A stretch of 64,000 nucleotides of DNA from Auanema rhodensis. Taxonomy: Eukaryota > Nematoda > Chromadorea > Rhabditida > Rhabditidae. Numbering within the stretch: the first letter of the stretch is position 1; each line of letters starts with the position of its first letter. The notes below the pieces were generated by a model. That model ran no database searches, had not been told where the DNA came from, and saw only the letters and a program-made list of their open reading frames with translations. Shown piece after piece: positions 12,997-25,516 of this stretch. The position numbers and the translations under genes were made by a program. The stretch is from the NCBI GenBank assembly GCA_964057225.1, contig OZ059900.1:15019638-15083637 (forward strand), in the 5' to 3' direction.

Positions 12997-15900
12997 ATAT
13001 GCTAATTTTCTTAATTTTCTAACCCCTGTTTTTTTGTCGTGAAAGTGGAACTAGACGTTGTACGAACAATTTTGAGCTAGGTTTCATTGACATTGCATGA
13101 GTTTGAACACATGAAATCGTAAGTCAAAACCTTGTTTACAGCGAAATTTCCAAAAACTGGTTTTCCAGCATAATAAAATATTTCTCATGGGAAATACTGT
13201 GTTTTTGTATTTTTCTAGTGTTCAGCATGTAAAATGCTTCATTTTAGTATGTAACACGCTGAAATTCGTTGCATTTGACTACTCATATGAACAAAAATCG
13301 ATTTAATCAATATTAGCCATAAGGGGCGTGCCCTCAGAATATGCTAATTTCCTTAATTTTCTAACCCCTGTTTTTTTGTCGTGAAAGTGGAACTAGACGT
13401 TGTACGAACAATTTTGAGCTAGGTTTCATTGACATTGCATGAGTTTGAACACATGAAATCGTAAGTCAAAACCTAGTTTACAGCGAAATTTCCAAAAACT
13501 GGTTTTCCAGCATAATAAAATATTTCTCATGGGAAATACTGTGTTTTTGTATTTTTCTAGTGTTCAGCATGTAAAATGCTTCATTTTAGTATGTAACACG
13601 CTGAAATTCGTTGCATTTGACGACTCATATGAACAAAAATCGATTTAATCAATATTAGCCATAAGGGGCGTGCCCTCAGAATATGCTAATTTCCTTAATT
13701 TTCTAACCCCTGTTTTTTGTCGTGAAAGTGGAACTAGACGTTGTACGAACAATTTTGAGCTAGGTTTCATTGACATTGCATGAGTTTGAACACATGAAAT
13801 CGTAAGTCAAAACCTAGTTTACAGCGAAATTTCCAAAAACTGGTTTTCCAGCATAATAAAATATTTCTCATGGGAAATACTGTGTTTTTGTATTTTTCTA
13901 GTGTTCAGCATGTGAAATGCTTCATTTTAGTATGTAACACGCTGAAATTCGTTGCATTTGACGACTCATATGAACAAAAATCGATTTAATCAATATTAGC
14001 CATAAGGGGCGTGCCCTCAGAATATGCTAATTTCCTTAATTTTCTAACCCCTGTTTTTTGTCGTGAAAGTGGAACTAGACGTTGTACAAACAATTTTGAG
14101 CTAGGTTTTATTGACATTGCATGAGTTTGAACACATGAAATCGTAAGTCAAAACCTTGTTTAGAGCGAAATTTCCAAAAACTGGTTTTCCAGCATAATAA
14201 AATATTTCTCATGGGAAATACTGTGTTTTTGTATTTTTCTAGTGTTCAGCATGTAAAATGCTTCATTTTAGTATGTAACACGCTGAAATTCGTTGCATTT
14301 GACGACTCATATGAACAAAAATCGATTTAATCAATATTAGCCATAAGGGGCGTGCCCTCAGAATATGCTAATTTCCTTAATTTTCTAACCCCTGTTTTTT
14401 TGTCGTGAAAGTGGAACTAGACGTTGTACGAACAATTTTGAGCTAGGTTTCATTGACATTGCATGAGTTTGAACACATGAAATCGTAAGTCAAAACCTTG
14501 TTTACAGCGAAATTTCCAAAAACTGGTTTTCCAGCATAATAAAATATTTCTCATGGGAAATACTGTGTTTTTGTATTTTTCTAGTGTTCAGCATGTAAAA
14601 TGCTTCATTTTAGTATGTAACACGCTGAAATTCGTTGCATTTGACGACTCATATGAACAAAAATCGATTTAATCAATATTAGCCATAAGGGGCGTGCCCT
14701 CAGAATATGCTAATTTCCTTAATTTTCTAACCCCTGTTTTTTTGTCGTGAAAGTGGAACTAGACGTTGTACGAACAATTTTGAGCTAGGTTTCATTGACA
14801 TTGCATGAGTTTGAACACATGAAATCGTAAGTCAAAACCTTGTTTACAGCGAAATTTCCAAAAACTGGTTTTCCAGCATAATAAAATATTTCTCATGGGA
14901 AATACTGTGTTTTTGTATTTTTCTAGTGTTCAGCATGTAAAATGCTTCATTTTAGTATGTAACACGCTGAAATTCGTTGCATTTGACTACTCATATGAAC
15001 AAAAATCGATTTAATCAATATTAGCCATAAGGGGCGTGCCCTCAGAATATGCTAATTTCCTTAATTTTCTAACCCCTGTTTTTTTGTCGTGAAAGTGGAA
15101 CTAGACGTTGTACGAACAATTTTGAGCTAGGTTTCATTGACATTGCATGAGTTTGAACACATGAAATCGTAAGTCAAAACCTTGCTTACAGCGAAATTTC
15201 CAAAAACTGGTTTTCCAGCATAATAAAATATTTCTCATGGGAAATACTGTGTTTTTGTATTTTTCTAGTGTTCAGCATGTAAAATGCTTCATTTTAGTAT
15301 GTAACACGCTGAAATTCGTTGCATTTGACGACTCATATGAACAAAAATCGATTTAATCAATATTAGCCATAAGGGGCGTGCCCTCAGAATATGCTAATTT
15401 CCTTAATTTTCTAACCCCTGTTTTTTTGTCGTGAAAGTGGAACTAGACGTTGTACGAACAATTTTGAGCTAGGTTTCATTGACATTGCATGAGTTTGAAC
15501 ACATGAAATCGTAAGTCAAAACCTTGTTTACAGCGAAATTTCCAAAAACTTCTTTTCCAGTATAATAAAATATTTCTCATGGGAAATACTGTGTTTTTGT
15601 ATTTTTCTAGTGTTCAGCATGTAAAATGCTTCATTTTAGTATGTAACACGCTGAAATTCGTTGCATTTGACGACTCATATGAACAAAAATCGATTTAATC
15701 AATATTAGCCATAAGGGGCGTGCCCTCAGAATATGCTAATTTCCTTAATTTTCTAACCCCTGTTTTTTTGTCGTGAAAGTGGAACTAGACGTTGTACGAA
15801 CAATTTTGAGCTAGGTTTCATTGACATTGCATGAGTTTGAACACATGAAATCGTAAGTCAAAACCTTGTTTACAGCGAAATTTCCAAAAACTGGTTCTCC

Positions 15901-16758
15901 AGCATAATAAAATATTTCTCATGGGAAATACTGTGTTTTTGTATTTTTCTAGTGTTCAGCATGTAAAATGGTTCATTTTAGTGTATGTAACACGCTGAAA
16001 TTCGTTGCATTTGACGACTCATATGAACAAAAATCGATTTAATCAATATTAGCCATAAGGGGCGTGCCCTCAGAATATGCTAATTTCCTTAATTTTCTAA
16101 CCCCTGTTTTTTTGTCGTGAAAGTGGAACTAGACGTTGTACGAACAATTTTGAGCTAGGTTTCATTGACATTGCATGAGTTTGAACACATGAAATCGTAA
16201 GTCAAAACCTTGTTTACAGCGAAATTTCCAAAAACTGGTTTTCCAGCATAATAAAATATTTCTCATGGGAAATACTGTGTTTTTGTATTTTTCTAGTGTT
16301 CAGCATGTAAAATGCTTCATTTTAGTTTGTAACACGCTGAAATTCGTTGCATTTGACGACTCATATGAACAAAAATCGATTTAATCAATATTAGCCATAA
16401 GGGGCGTGCCCTCAGAATATGCTAATTTCCTTAATTTTTTAACCCCTGTTTTTTTGTCGTGAAAGTGGAACTAGACGTTGTACGAACAATTTTGAGCTAG
16501 GTTTCATTGACATTGCATGAGTTTGAACACATGAAATCGTAAGTCAAAACCTTGTTTACAGCGAAATTTCCAAAAACTGGTTTTCCAGCATAATAAAATA
16601 TTTCTCATGGGAAATACTGTGTTTTTGTATTTTTCTAGTGTTCAGCATGTAAAATGCTTCATTTTAGTATGTAACACGCTGAAATTCGTTGCATTTGACG
16701 ACTCATATGAACAAAAATCGATTTAATCAATATTAGCCATAAGGGGCGTGCCCTCAGA

Positions 16759-19700
16759 ATATGCTAATTTCCTTAATTTTCTAACCCCTGTTTTTTGTCG
16801 TGAAAGTGGAACTAGACGTTGTACGAACAATTTTGAGCTAGGTTTCATTGACATTGCATGAGTTTGAACACATGAAATCGTAAGTCAAAACCTTGTTTAC
16901 AGCGAAATTTCCAAAAACTGGTTTTCCAGCATAATAAAATATTTCTCATGGGAAATACTGTGTTTTTGTATTTTTCTAGTGTTCAGCATGTGAAATGCTT
17001 CATTTTAGTATGTAACACGCTGAAATTCGTTGCATTTGACGACTCATATGAACAAAAATCGATTTAATCAATATTAGCCATAAGGGGCGTGCCCTCAGAA
17101 TATGCTAATTTCCTTAATTTTCTAACCCCTGTTTTTTGTCGTGAAAGTGGAACTAGACGTTGTACAAACAATTTTGAGCTAGGTTTTATTGACATTGCAT
17201 GAGTTTGAACACATGAAATCGTAAGTCAAAACCTTGTTTAGAGCGAAATTTCCAAAAACTGGTTTTCCAGCATAATAAAATATTTCTCATGGGAAATACT
17301 GTGTTTTTGTATTTTTCTAGTGTTCAGCATGTAAAATGCTTCATTTTAGTATGTAACACGCTGAAATTCGTTGCATTTGACGACTCATATGAACAAAAAT
17401 CGATTTAATCAATATTAGCTATAAGGGGCGTGCCCTCAGAATATGCTAATTTCCTTAATTTTCGAACCCCTGTTTTTTTTGTCGTGAAAGTGGAACTAGA
17501 CGTTGTACGAACAATTTTGAGCTAGGTGTCATTGACATTGCATGAGTTTGAACACATGAAATCGTAAGTCAAAACCTTGTTTACAGCGAAATTTCCAAAA
17601 ACTGGTTTTCCAGCATAATAAAATATTTCTCATGGGAAATACTGTGTTTTTGTATTTTTCTAGTGTTCAGCATGTAAAATGCTTCATTTTAGTATGTAAC
17701 ACGCTGAAATTCGTTGCATTTGACGACTCATATGAACAAAAATCGATTTAATCAATATTAGCCATAAGGGGCGTGCCCTCAGAATATGCTAATTTCCTTA
17801 ATTTTCTAACCCCTGTTTTTTTGTCGTGAAAGTGGAACTAGACGTTGTACGAACAATTTTGAGCTAGGTTTCATTGACATTGCATGAGTTTGAACACATG
17901 AAATCGTAAGTCAAAACCTTGCTTACAGCGAAATTTCCAAAAACTGGTTTTCCAGCATAATTAAATATTTCTCATGGGAAATACTGTGTTTTTGTATTTT
18001 TCTAGTGTTCAGCATGTAAAATGTTTCATTTTAGTATGTAACACGCTGAAATTCGTTGCATTTGACGACTCATATGAACAAAAATCGATTTAATCAATAT
18101 TAGCCATAAGGGGCGTGCCCTCAGAATATGCTAATTTCCTTAATTTTCTAACCCCTGTTTTTTTGTCGTGAAAGTGGAACTAGACGTTGTACGAACAATT
18201 TTGAGCTAGGTTTCATTGACATTGCATGAGGTTGAACACATGAAATCGTAAGTCAAAACCTTGTTTACAGCGAAATTTCCAAAAACTGGTTTTCCAGCAT
18301 AATAAAATATTTCTCATGGGAAATACTGTGTTTTTGTATTTTTCTAGTGTTCAGCATGTAAAATGCTTCATTTTAGTATGTAACACGCTGAAATTCGTTG
18401 CATTTGACGACTCATATGAACAAAAATCGATTTAATCAATATTAGCCATAAGGGGCGTGCCCTCAGAATATGCTAATTTCCTTAATTTTCTAACCCCTGT
18501 TTTTTTTGTCGTGAAAGTGGAACTAGACGTTGTACGAACAATTTTGAGCTAGGTTTCATTGACATTGCATGAGGTTGAACACATGAAATCGTAAGTCAAA
18601 ACCTTGTTTACAGCGAAATTTCCAAAAACTGGTTTTCCAGTATAATAAAATATTTCTCATGGGAAATACTGTGTTTTTGTATTCTTCTAGTGTTCAGCAT
18701 GTAAAATGCTTCATTTTAGTATGTAACACGCTGAAATTCGTTGCATTTGACGACTCATATGAACAAAAATCGATTTAATCAATATTAGCCATAAGGGGCG
18801 TGCCCTCAGAATATGCTAATTTCCTTAATTTTCTAACCCCTGTTTTTTTTGTCGTGAAAGTGGAACTAGACGTTGTACAAACAATTTTGAGCTAGGTTTC
18901 ATTGACATTGCATGAGTTTGAACACATGAAATCGTAAGTCAAAACCTTGTTTACAGCGAAATTTCCAAAAACTGGTTTTCCAGCATAATAAAATATTTCT
19001 CATGAGAAATACTGTGTTTTTGTATTTTTCTAGTGTTCAGCATGTAAAATGCTTCATTTAAGTATGTAACACGCTGAAATTCGTTGCATTTGACGACTCA
19101 TATGAACAAAAATCGATTTAATCAATATTAGCCATAAGGGGCGTGCCCTCAGAATATGCTAATTTCCTTAATTTTCTAACCCCTGTTTTTTTGTCGTGAA
19201 AGTGGAACTAGACGTTGTACGAACAATTTTGAGCTAGGTTTCATTGACATTGCATGAGTTTGAACACATGAAATCGTAAGTCAAAACCTTGTTTACAGCG
19301 AAATTTCCAAAAACTGGTTTTCCAGCATAATAAAATATTTCTCATGGGAAATACTGTGTTTTTGTATTTTTCTAGTGTTCAGCATGTAAAATGCTTCATT
19401 TTAGTATGTAACACGCTGAAATTCGTTGCATTTGACGACTCATATGAACAAAAATCGATTTAATCAATATTAGCCATAAGGGGCGTGCCCTCAGAATATG
19501 CTAATTTCCTTAATTTTCTAACCCCTGTTTTTTTGTCGTGAAAGTGGAACTAGACGTTGTACGAACAATTTTGAGCTAGGTTTCCATGACATTGCATGAG
19601 TTTGAACACATGAAATCGTAAGTCAAAACCTTGTTTACAGCGAAATTTCCAAAAACTGGTTTTCCAGCATAATAAAATATTTCTCATGAGAAATACTGTG

Positions 19701-19837
19701 TTTTTGTATTTTTCTAGTGTTCAGCATGTAAAATGCTTCACTTAAGTATGTAACACGCTGAAATTCGTTGCATTTGACGACTGATATGAACAAAAATCGA
19801 TTTAATCAATATTAGACATAAGGGGCGTGCCCTCAGA
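16759..19837. repeat. Nine-unit satellite block (about 3.08 kb)
   Basis: The two-unit mark (T6 with GTGAAATGC, then T6 with TTTAGAGCG) starts at 16759 and again at 19838, nine units apart. Inside, the units at 17784 and 20862 share CCTTGCTTAC and CATAATTAAAT, and those at 18126 and 21204 share GAGGTTGAAC. The previous instance of the mark is at 13681, also nine units earlier, with partly matching contents. Confidence 0.75.
18468..19837. repeat. Four-unit satellite block copied at 21889-23257
   Basis: Units at 18468, 18811, 19154 and 19496 match 21889, 22231, 22574 and 22916 (offset about 3420). Marks include GAGGTTG with GTATTCTTC, T8 with CATGAGAAAT and CATTTAAGT, and TTTCCATGAC with CACTTAAGT, CTGATATG and TTAGACAT. 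Confidence 0.85.
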
Positions 19838-21888
19838 ATATGCTAATTTCCTTAATTTTCTAACCCCTGTTTTTTGTCGTGAAAGTGGAACTAGACGTTG
19901 TACGAACAATTTTGAGCTAGGTTTCATTGACATTGCATGAGTTTGAACACATGAAATCGTAAGTCAAAACCTTGTTTACAGCGAAATTTCCAAAAACTGG
20001 TTTTCCAGCATAATAAAATATTTCTCATGGGAAATACTGTGTTTTTGTATTTTTCTAGTGTTCAGCATGTGAAATGCTTCATTTTAGTATGTAACACGCT
20101 GAAATTCGTTGCATTTGACGACTCATATGAACAAAAATCGATTTAATCAATATTAGCCATAAGGGGCGTGCCCTCAGAATATGCTAATTTCCTTAATTTT
20201 CTAACCCCTGTTTTTTGTCGTGAAAGTGGAACTAGACGTTGTACAAACAATTTTGAGCTAGGTTTTATTGACATTGCATGAGTTTGAACACATGAAATCG
20301 TAAGTCAAAACCTTGTTTAGAGCGAAATTTCCAAAAACTGGTTTTCCAGCATAATAAAATATTTCTCATGGGAAATACTGTGTTTTTGTATTTTTCTAGT
20401 GTTCAGCATGTAAAATGCTTCATTTTAGTATGTAACACGCTGAAATTCGTTGCATTTGACGACTCATATGAACAAAAATCGATTTAATCAATATTAGCCA
20501 TAAGGGGCGTGCCCTCAGAATATGCTAATTTCCTTAATTTTCTAACCCCTGTTTTTTTGTCGTGAAAGTGGAACTAGACGTTGTACGAACAATTTTGAGC
20601 TAGGTTTTATTGACATTGCATGAGTTTGAACACATGAAATCGTAAGTCAAAACCTTGTTTACAGCGAAATTTCCAAAAACTGGTTTTCCAGCATAATAAA
20701 ATATTTCTCATGGGAAATACTGTGTTTTTGTATTTTTCTAGTGTTCAGCATGTAAAATGCTTCATTTTAGTATGTAACACGCTGAAATTCGTTGCATTTG
20801 ACGACTCATATGAACAAAAATCGATTTAATCAATATTAGCCATAAGGGGCGTGCCCTCAGAATATGCTAATTTCCTTAATTTTCTAACCCCTGTTTTTTT
20901 GTCGTGAAAGTGGAACTAGACGTTGTACGAACAATTTTGAGCTAGGTTTCATTGACATTGCATGAGTTTGAACACATGAAATCGTAAGTCAAAACCTTGC
21001 TTACAGCGAAATTTCCAAAAACTGGTTTTCCAGCATAATTAAATATTTCTCATGGGAAATACTGTGTTTTTGTATTTTTCTAGTGTTCAGCATGTAAAAT
21101 GCTTCATTTTAGTATGTAACACGCTGAAATTCGTTGCATTTGACGACTCATATGAACAAAAATCGATTTAATCAATATTAGCCATAAGGGGCGTGCCCTC
21201 AGAATATGCTAATTTCCTTAATTTTCTAACCCCTGTTTTTTTGTCGTGAAAGTGGAACTAGACGTTGTACGAACAATTTTGAGCTAGGTTTCATTGACAT
21301 TGCATGAGGTTGAACACATGAAATCGTAAGTCAAAACCTTGTTTACAGCGAAATTTCCAAAAACTTCTTTTCCAGTATAATAAAATATTTCTCATGGGAA
21401 ATACTGTGTTTTTGTATTCTTCTAGTGTTCAGCATGTAAAATGCTTCATTTTAGTATGTAACACGCTGAAATTCGTTGCATTTGACGACTCATATGAACA
21501 AAAATCGATTTAATCAATATTAGCCATAAGGGGCGTGCCCTCAGAATATGCTAATTTCCTTAATTTTCTAACCCCTGTTTTTTTTGTCGTGAAAGTGGAA
21601 CTAGACGTTGTACAAACAATTTTGAGCTAGGTTTCATTGACATTGCATGAGTTTGAACACATGAAATCGTAAGTCAAAACCTTGTTTACAGCGAAATTTC
21701 CAAAAACTGGTTTTCCAGCATAATTAAATATTTCTCATGGGAAATACTGTGTTTTTGTATTTTTCTAGTGTTCAGCATGTAAAATGCTTCATTTTAGTAT
21801 GTAACACGCTGAAATTCGTTGCATTTGACGACTCATATGAACAAAAATCGATTTAATCAATATTAGCCATAAGGGGCGTGCCCTCAGA

Positions 21889-23257
21889 ATATGCTAATTT
21901 CCTTAATTTTCTAACCCCTGTTTTTTTGTCGTGAAAGTGGAACTAGACGTTGTACGAACAATTTTGAGCTAGGTTTCATTGACATTGCATGAGGTTGAAC
22001 ACATGAAATCGTAAGTCAAAACCTTGTTTACAGCGAAATTTCCAAAAACTTCTTTTCCAGTATAATAAAATATTTCTCATGGGAAATACTGTGTTTTTGT
22101 ATTCTTCTAGTGTTCAGCATGTAAAATGCTTCATTTTAGTATGTAACACGCTGAAATTCGTTGCATTTGACGACTCATATGAACAAAAATCGATTTAATC
22201 AATATTAGCCATAAGGGGCGTGCCCTCAGAATATGCTAATTTCCTTAATTTTCTAACCCCTGTTTTTTTTGTCGTGAAAGTGGAACTAGACGTTGTACAA
22301 ACAATTTTGAGCTAGGTTTCATTGACATTGCATGAGTTTGAACACATGAAATCGTAAGTCAAAACCTTGTTTACAGCGAAATTTCCAAAAACTGGTTTTC
22401 CAGCATAATAAAATATTTCTCATGAGAAATACTGTGTTTTTGTATTTTTCTAGTGTTCAGCATGTAAAATGCTTCATTTAAGTATGTAACACGCTGAAAT
22501 TCGTTGCATTTGACGACTCATATGAACAAAAATCGATTTAATCAATATTAGCCATAAGGGGCGTGCCCTCAGAATATGCTAATTTCCTTAATTTTCTAAC
22601 CCCTGTTTTTTTGTCGTGAAAGTGGAACTAGACGTTGTACGAACAATTTTGAGCTAGGTTTCATTGACATTGCATGAGTTTGAACACATGAAATCGTAAG
22701 TCAAAACCTTGTTTACAGCGAAATTTCCAAAAACTGGTTTTCCAGCATAATAAAATATTTCTCATGGGAAATACTGTGTTTTTGTATTTTTCTAGTGTCC
22801 AGCATGTAAAATGCTTCATTTTAGTATGTAACACGCTGAAATTCGTTGCATTTGACGACTCATATGAACAAAAATCGATTTAATCAATATTAGCCATAAG
22901 GGGCGTGCCCTCAGAATATGCTAATTTCCTTAATTTTCTAACCCCTGTTTTTTTGTCGTGAAAGTGGAACTAGACGTTGTACGAACAATTTTGAGCTAGG
23001 TTTCCATGACATTGCATGAGTTTGAACACATGAAATCGTAAGTCAAAACCTTGTTTACAGCGAAATTTCCAAAAACTGGTTTTCCAGCATAATAAAATAT
23101 TTCTCATGAGAAATACTGTGTTTTTGTATTTTTCTAGTGTTCAGCATGTAAAATGCTTCACTTAAGTATGTAACACGCTGAAATTCGTTGCATTTGACGA
23201 CTGATATGAACAAAAATCGATTTAATCAATTTTAGACATAAGGGGCGTGCCCTCAGA
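21889..23257. repeat. Second copy of the four-unit satellite block
   Basis: Counterpart of 18468-19837. Private changes include ACTTCTTTTCC in the first unit, GTGTCCAGC in the third and TTTTAGACAT in the fourth. Confidence 0.8.
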
Positions 23258-24838
23258 ATATGCTAATTTCCTTAATTTTCTAACCCCTGTTTTTTTGTCG
23301 TGAAAGTGGAACTAGACGTTGTACGAACAATTTTGAGCTAGGTTTCATTGACATTGCATGAGTTTGAACACATGAAATCGTAAGTCAAAACCTTGTTTAC
23401 AGCGAAATTTCCAAAAACTGGTTTTCCAGCATAATAAAATATTTCTCATGAGAAATACTGTGTTTTTGTAACTTTCTAGTGTTCAGCATGTAAAATGCTT
23501 CATTTAAGTATGTAACACGCTGAAATTCGTTGCATTTGACGACTCATATGAACAAAAATCGATTTAATCAATATTAGCCATAAGGGGCGTGCCCTCAGAA
23601 TATGCTAATTTCCTTAATTTTCTAACCCCTGTTTTTTTGTCGTGAAAGTGGAACTAGACGTTGTACGAACAATTTTGAGCTAGGTTTCATTGACATTGCA
23701 TGAGTCTGAACACATGAAATCGTAAGTCAAAACCTTGTTTACAGCGAAATTTCCAAAAACTGGTTTTCCAACATAATAAAATATTTCTCATGGGAAATAC
23801 TGTGTTTTTGTTTTTTTCTAGTGTTCAGCATGTAAAATGCTTCATTTTAGTATGTAACACGCTGAAATTCGTTGCATTTGACGACTCATATGAACAAAAA
23901 TCGATTTAATCAATATTAGCCATAAGGGGCGTGCCCTCAGAATATGCTAATTTCCTTAATTTTCTAACCCCTGTTTTTTTGTCGTGAAAGTGGAACTAGA
24001 CGTTGTACGAACCATTTTGAGCTAGGTTTCATTGACATTGCATGAGTTTGAACACGTGAAATCGTAAGTCAAAACCTTGTTTACAGCGAAATTTCCAAAA
24101 ACTGGTTTTCCAGCATAATAAAATATTTCTCATGGGAAATACTGTGTTTTTGTATTTTTTTAGTGTTCAGCATGTAAAATGCTTCATTTTAGTATGTAAC
24201 ACGCTGAAATTCGTTGCATTTGACGACTCATATGAACAAAAATCGATTTAATCAATATTAGCCATAAGGGGCGTGCCCTCAGAATATGCTAATTTCCTTA
24301 ATTTTCTAACCCCTGTTTTTTTGTCGTGAAAGTGGAACTAGACGTTGTACGAACAATTTTGAGCTAGGTTTCATTGACATTGCATGAGTTTGAACACATG
24401 AAATCGTAAGTCAAAACCTTGTTTACAGCGAAATTTCCAAAAACTGGTTTTCCAGCATAATAAAATATTTTTCATGGGAAATACTGTGTTTTTGTATTTT
24501 TCTAGTGTTCAGCATGTAAAATGCTTCATTTTAGTATGTAACACGCTGAAATTCGTTGCATTTGACGACTCATATGAACAAAAATCGATTTAATCAATAT
24601 TAGCCATAAGGGGCGTGCCCTCAGAATATGCTAATTTCCTTAATTTTCTAACCCCTGTTTTTTTGTCGTGAAAGTGGAACTAGACGTTGTACGAACAATT
24701 TTGAGCTAGGTTTCATTGACATTGCATGAGTTTGAACACATGAAATCGTAAGTCAAAACCTTGTTTACAGCGAAATTTCCAAAAACTGGTTTTCCAGCAT
24801 AATAAAATATTTCTCATGGGAAATACTGTGTTTTTGTA

Positions 24839-25005
24839 GAAAATTAAGGAAATTAGTATATTCTGAGGGCACGCCCCTTATAGCTAATATTGATTAAATC
24901 GATTTTTGTTCATATGAGTCGTCAAATGCAACGAATTTCAGCGTGTTACATACTAAAATGAAGCATTTTACATGCTGAACACTAGAAAAATACAAAAACA
25001 CAGTA
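24839..25005 (-). repeat. Inverted 167-bp fragment of the 342-bp satellite
   Basis: Reverse complement of the satellite stretch equivalent to 24482-24648. With the forward units before it, it makes a foldback with about 167-bp arms. Left junction: forward satellite stops after TTTTTGTA at 24838 and the inverted piece starts GAAAATTAAGG, with TA shared by both sources. Right junction: inverted satellite reads to CACAGTA(T) at 25005-25006 and passes straight into CTCCCCGG, the 3' end of a tRNA gene. It has two differences from consensus, at 24857 and 24882; the second variant also occurs at 17420. Confidence 0.95.
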
Positions 25006-25006
25006 T

Positions 25007-25078
25007 CTCCCCGGCCGGGAATTGAACCCGGGTCTCGCATGTGACAGACGCGGATACTCACCACTATACTACCGAGGA
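25007..25078 (-). tRNA. tRNA-Asp-GTC: tRNA-Asp (anticodon GUC), copy 1, at the satellite junction
   Basis: Consensus tRNA sequence. Unlike every other copy, its 3' flank is not the array spacer but the inverted 342-bp satellite. The breakpoint is at or one base past the discriminator. Its normal terminator is missing, but the satellite supplies T5 (A run at 24994-24998) eight bases after the gene, and a second T5 shortly beyond, so it may still terminate correctly. Confidence 0.96.
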
Positions 25079-25435
25079 TTGAATTTGCACTTAGAAACTT
25101 TCATTAAGAGTGTGAGTTTGAATTATAGTAGAAAAATGAAACACTGTCTCTAACATATCTTGATTTATGGCCTACTTTACTCAAAGAGCTAATTGAAGTT
25201 TGGTGTTAGAATGAACAATTGATTAACGCTGACGTTTCAATTTTTTTCATCGTAATTGAGATAGAACATTTAAATTAAATGGAAAGGTTTAAAAATTTAG
25301 AAAAAATCACAAGCTCAAATCACTTTTGAAAAAACAGAAAGTTTAAAACAACCTTTTTTCTAATAATTATCTTTTTTATCCGACTTTTGTAAAAAAACAA
25401 AAATAGCATAACATTCAATAACGATGAATCAGAAC

Positions 25436-25440
25436 AAAAA
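25436..25440 (-). terminator. RNA polymerase III terminator (T5) of tRNA copy 2
   Basis: Five A on the + strand (T5 in the transcript sense), starting four bases after the discriminator. The same site sits at the same distance in most units. It is T4 in nine units and broken to TTATT in two. Confidence 0.9.
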
Positions 25441-25444
25441 CATT

Positions 25445-25516
25445 CTCCCCGGCCGGGAATTGAACCCGGGTCTCGCATGTGACAGACGCGGATACTCACC
25501 ACTATACTACCGAGGA
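25445..25516 (-). tRNA. tRNA-Asp-GTC: tRNA-Asp (anticodon GUC), copy 2, reference copy
   Basis: Aspartate tRNA that decodes GAC and GAU. Reading the minus strand, the acceptor stem is TCCTCGG with CCGGGGA (one U-G pair). The D-arm is GTAT-AGTGGTGA-GTAT. The anticodon arm is CGCGT-CTGTCAC-ATGCG, with GTC at 25481-25483. The variable loop is AGAC and the T-arm is CCGGG-TTCAATT-CCCGG. Discriminator G73 is at 25445. Aspartyl-tRNA synthetase identity bases (G34, U35, C36, C38, G73, G10-U25) are all present. The Pol III A box (TAGTATAGTGG) and B box (GGTTCAATTCC) are intact. There is no intron and no encoded CCA, as expected for a nuclear gene. 3' flank class Y; T5 terminator at 25436-25440. Confidence 0.98.

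Larger units (their letters stand above)
1..24838. repeat. 342-bp satellite array, 72 full units plus a partial
   Basis: Head-to-tail repeat. Taking ATATGCTAA as unit start, units begin at 1, 343, 685, 1027, 1369, 1711, 2053 and so on to 24626. Most are 342 bp; some are 341 (T6 instead of T7 after CCCCTG), 343 (T8) or 344 (GTGTATGT for GTATGT). Units differ by only a few substitutions. All frames are closed by recurrent stops and I see no RNA gene in the unit. The unit contains short palindromes near its 3' end. The length is close to two nucleosome repeats, which is common for satellites, but a centromeric or heterochromatic role is only inference. The left edge lies outside the window, so the full array is longer. 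I do not recognise the family. Confidence 0.98.

Noticed and set aside
1-24838. Human-type alpha satellite (342 is twice 171)
   Set aside because: No internal 171-bp periodicity and no CENP-B box were seen; the length match is coincidental.
24839-25005. Inverted segment as a transposon with terminal inverted repeats
   Set aside because: It contains only satellite sequence; the inverted ends are explained by the foldback, and there is no target-site duplication or coding capacity.
25320-25502. 60-codon minus-strand open frame repeated in nearly every 438-bp unit
   Set aside because: It reads through the tRNA gene from a GTG and on into the spacer. The peptide is just the translation of a tRNA, so it is a shadow.
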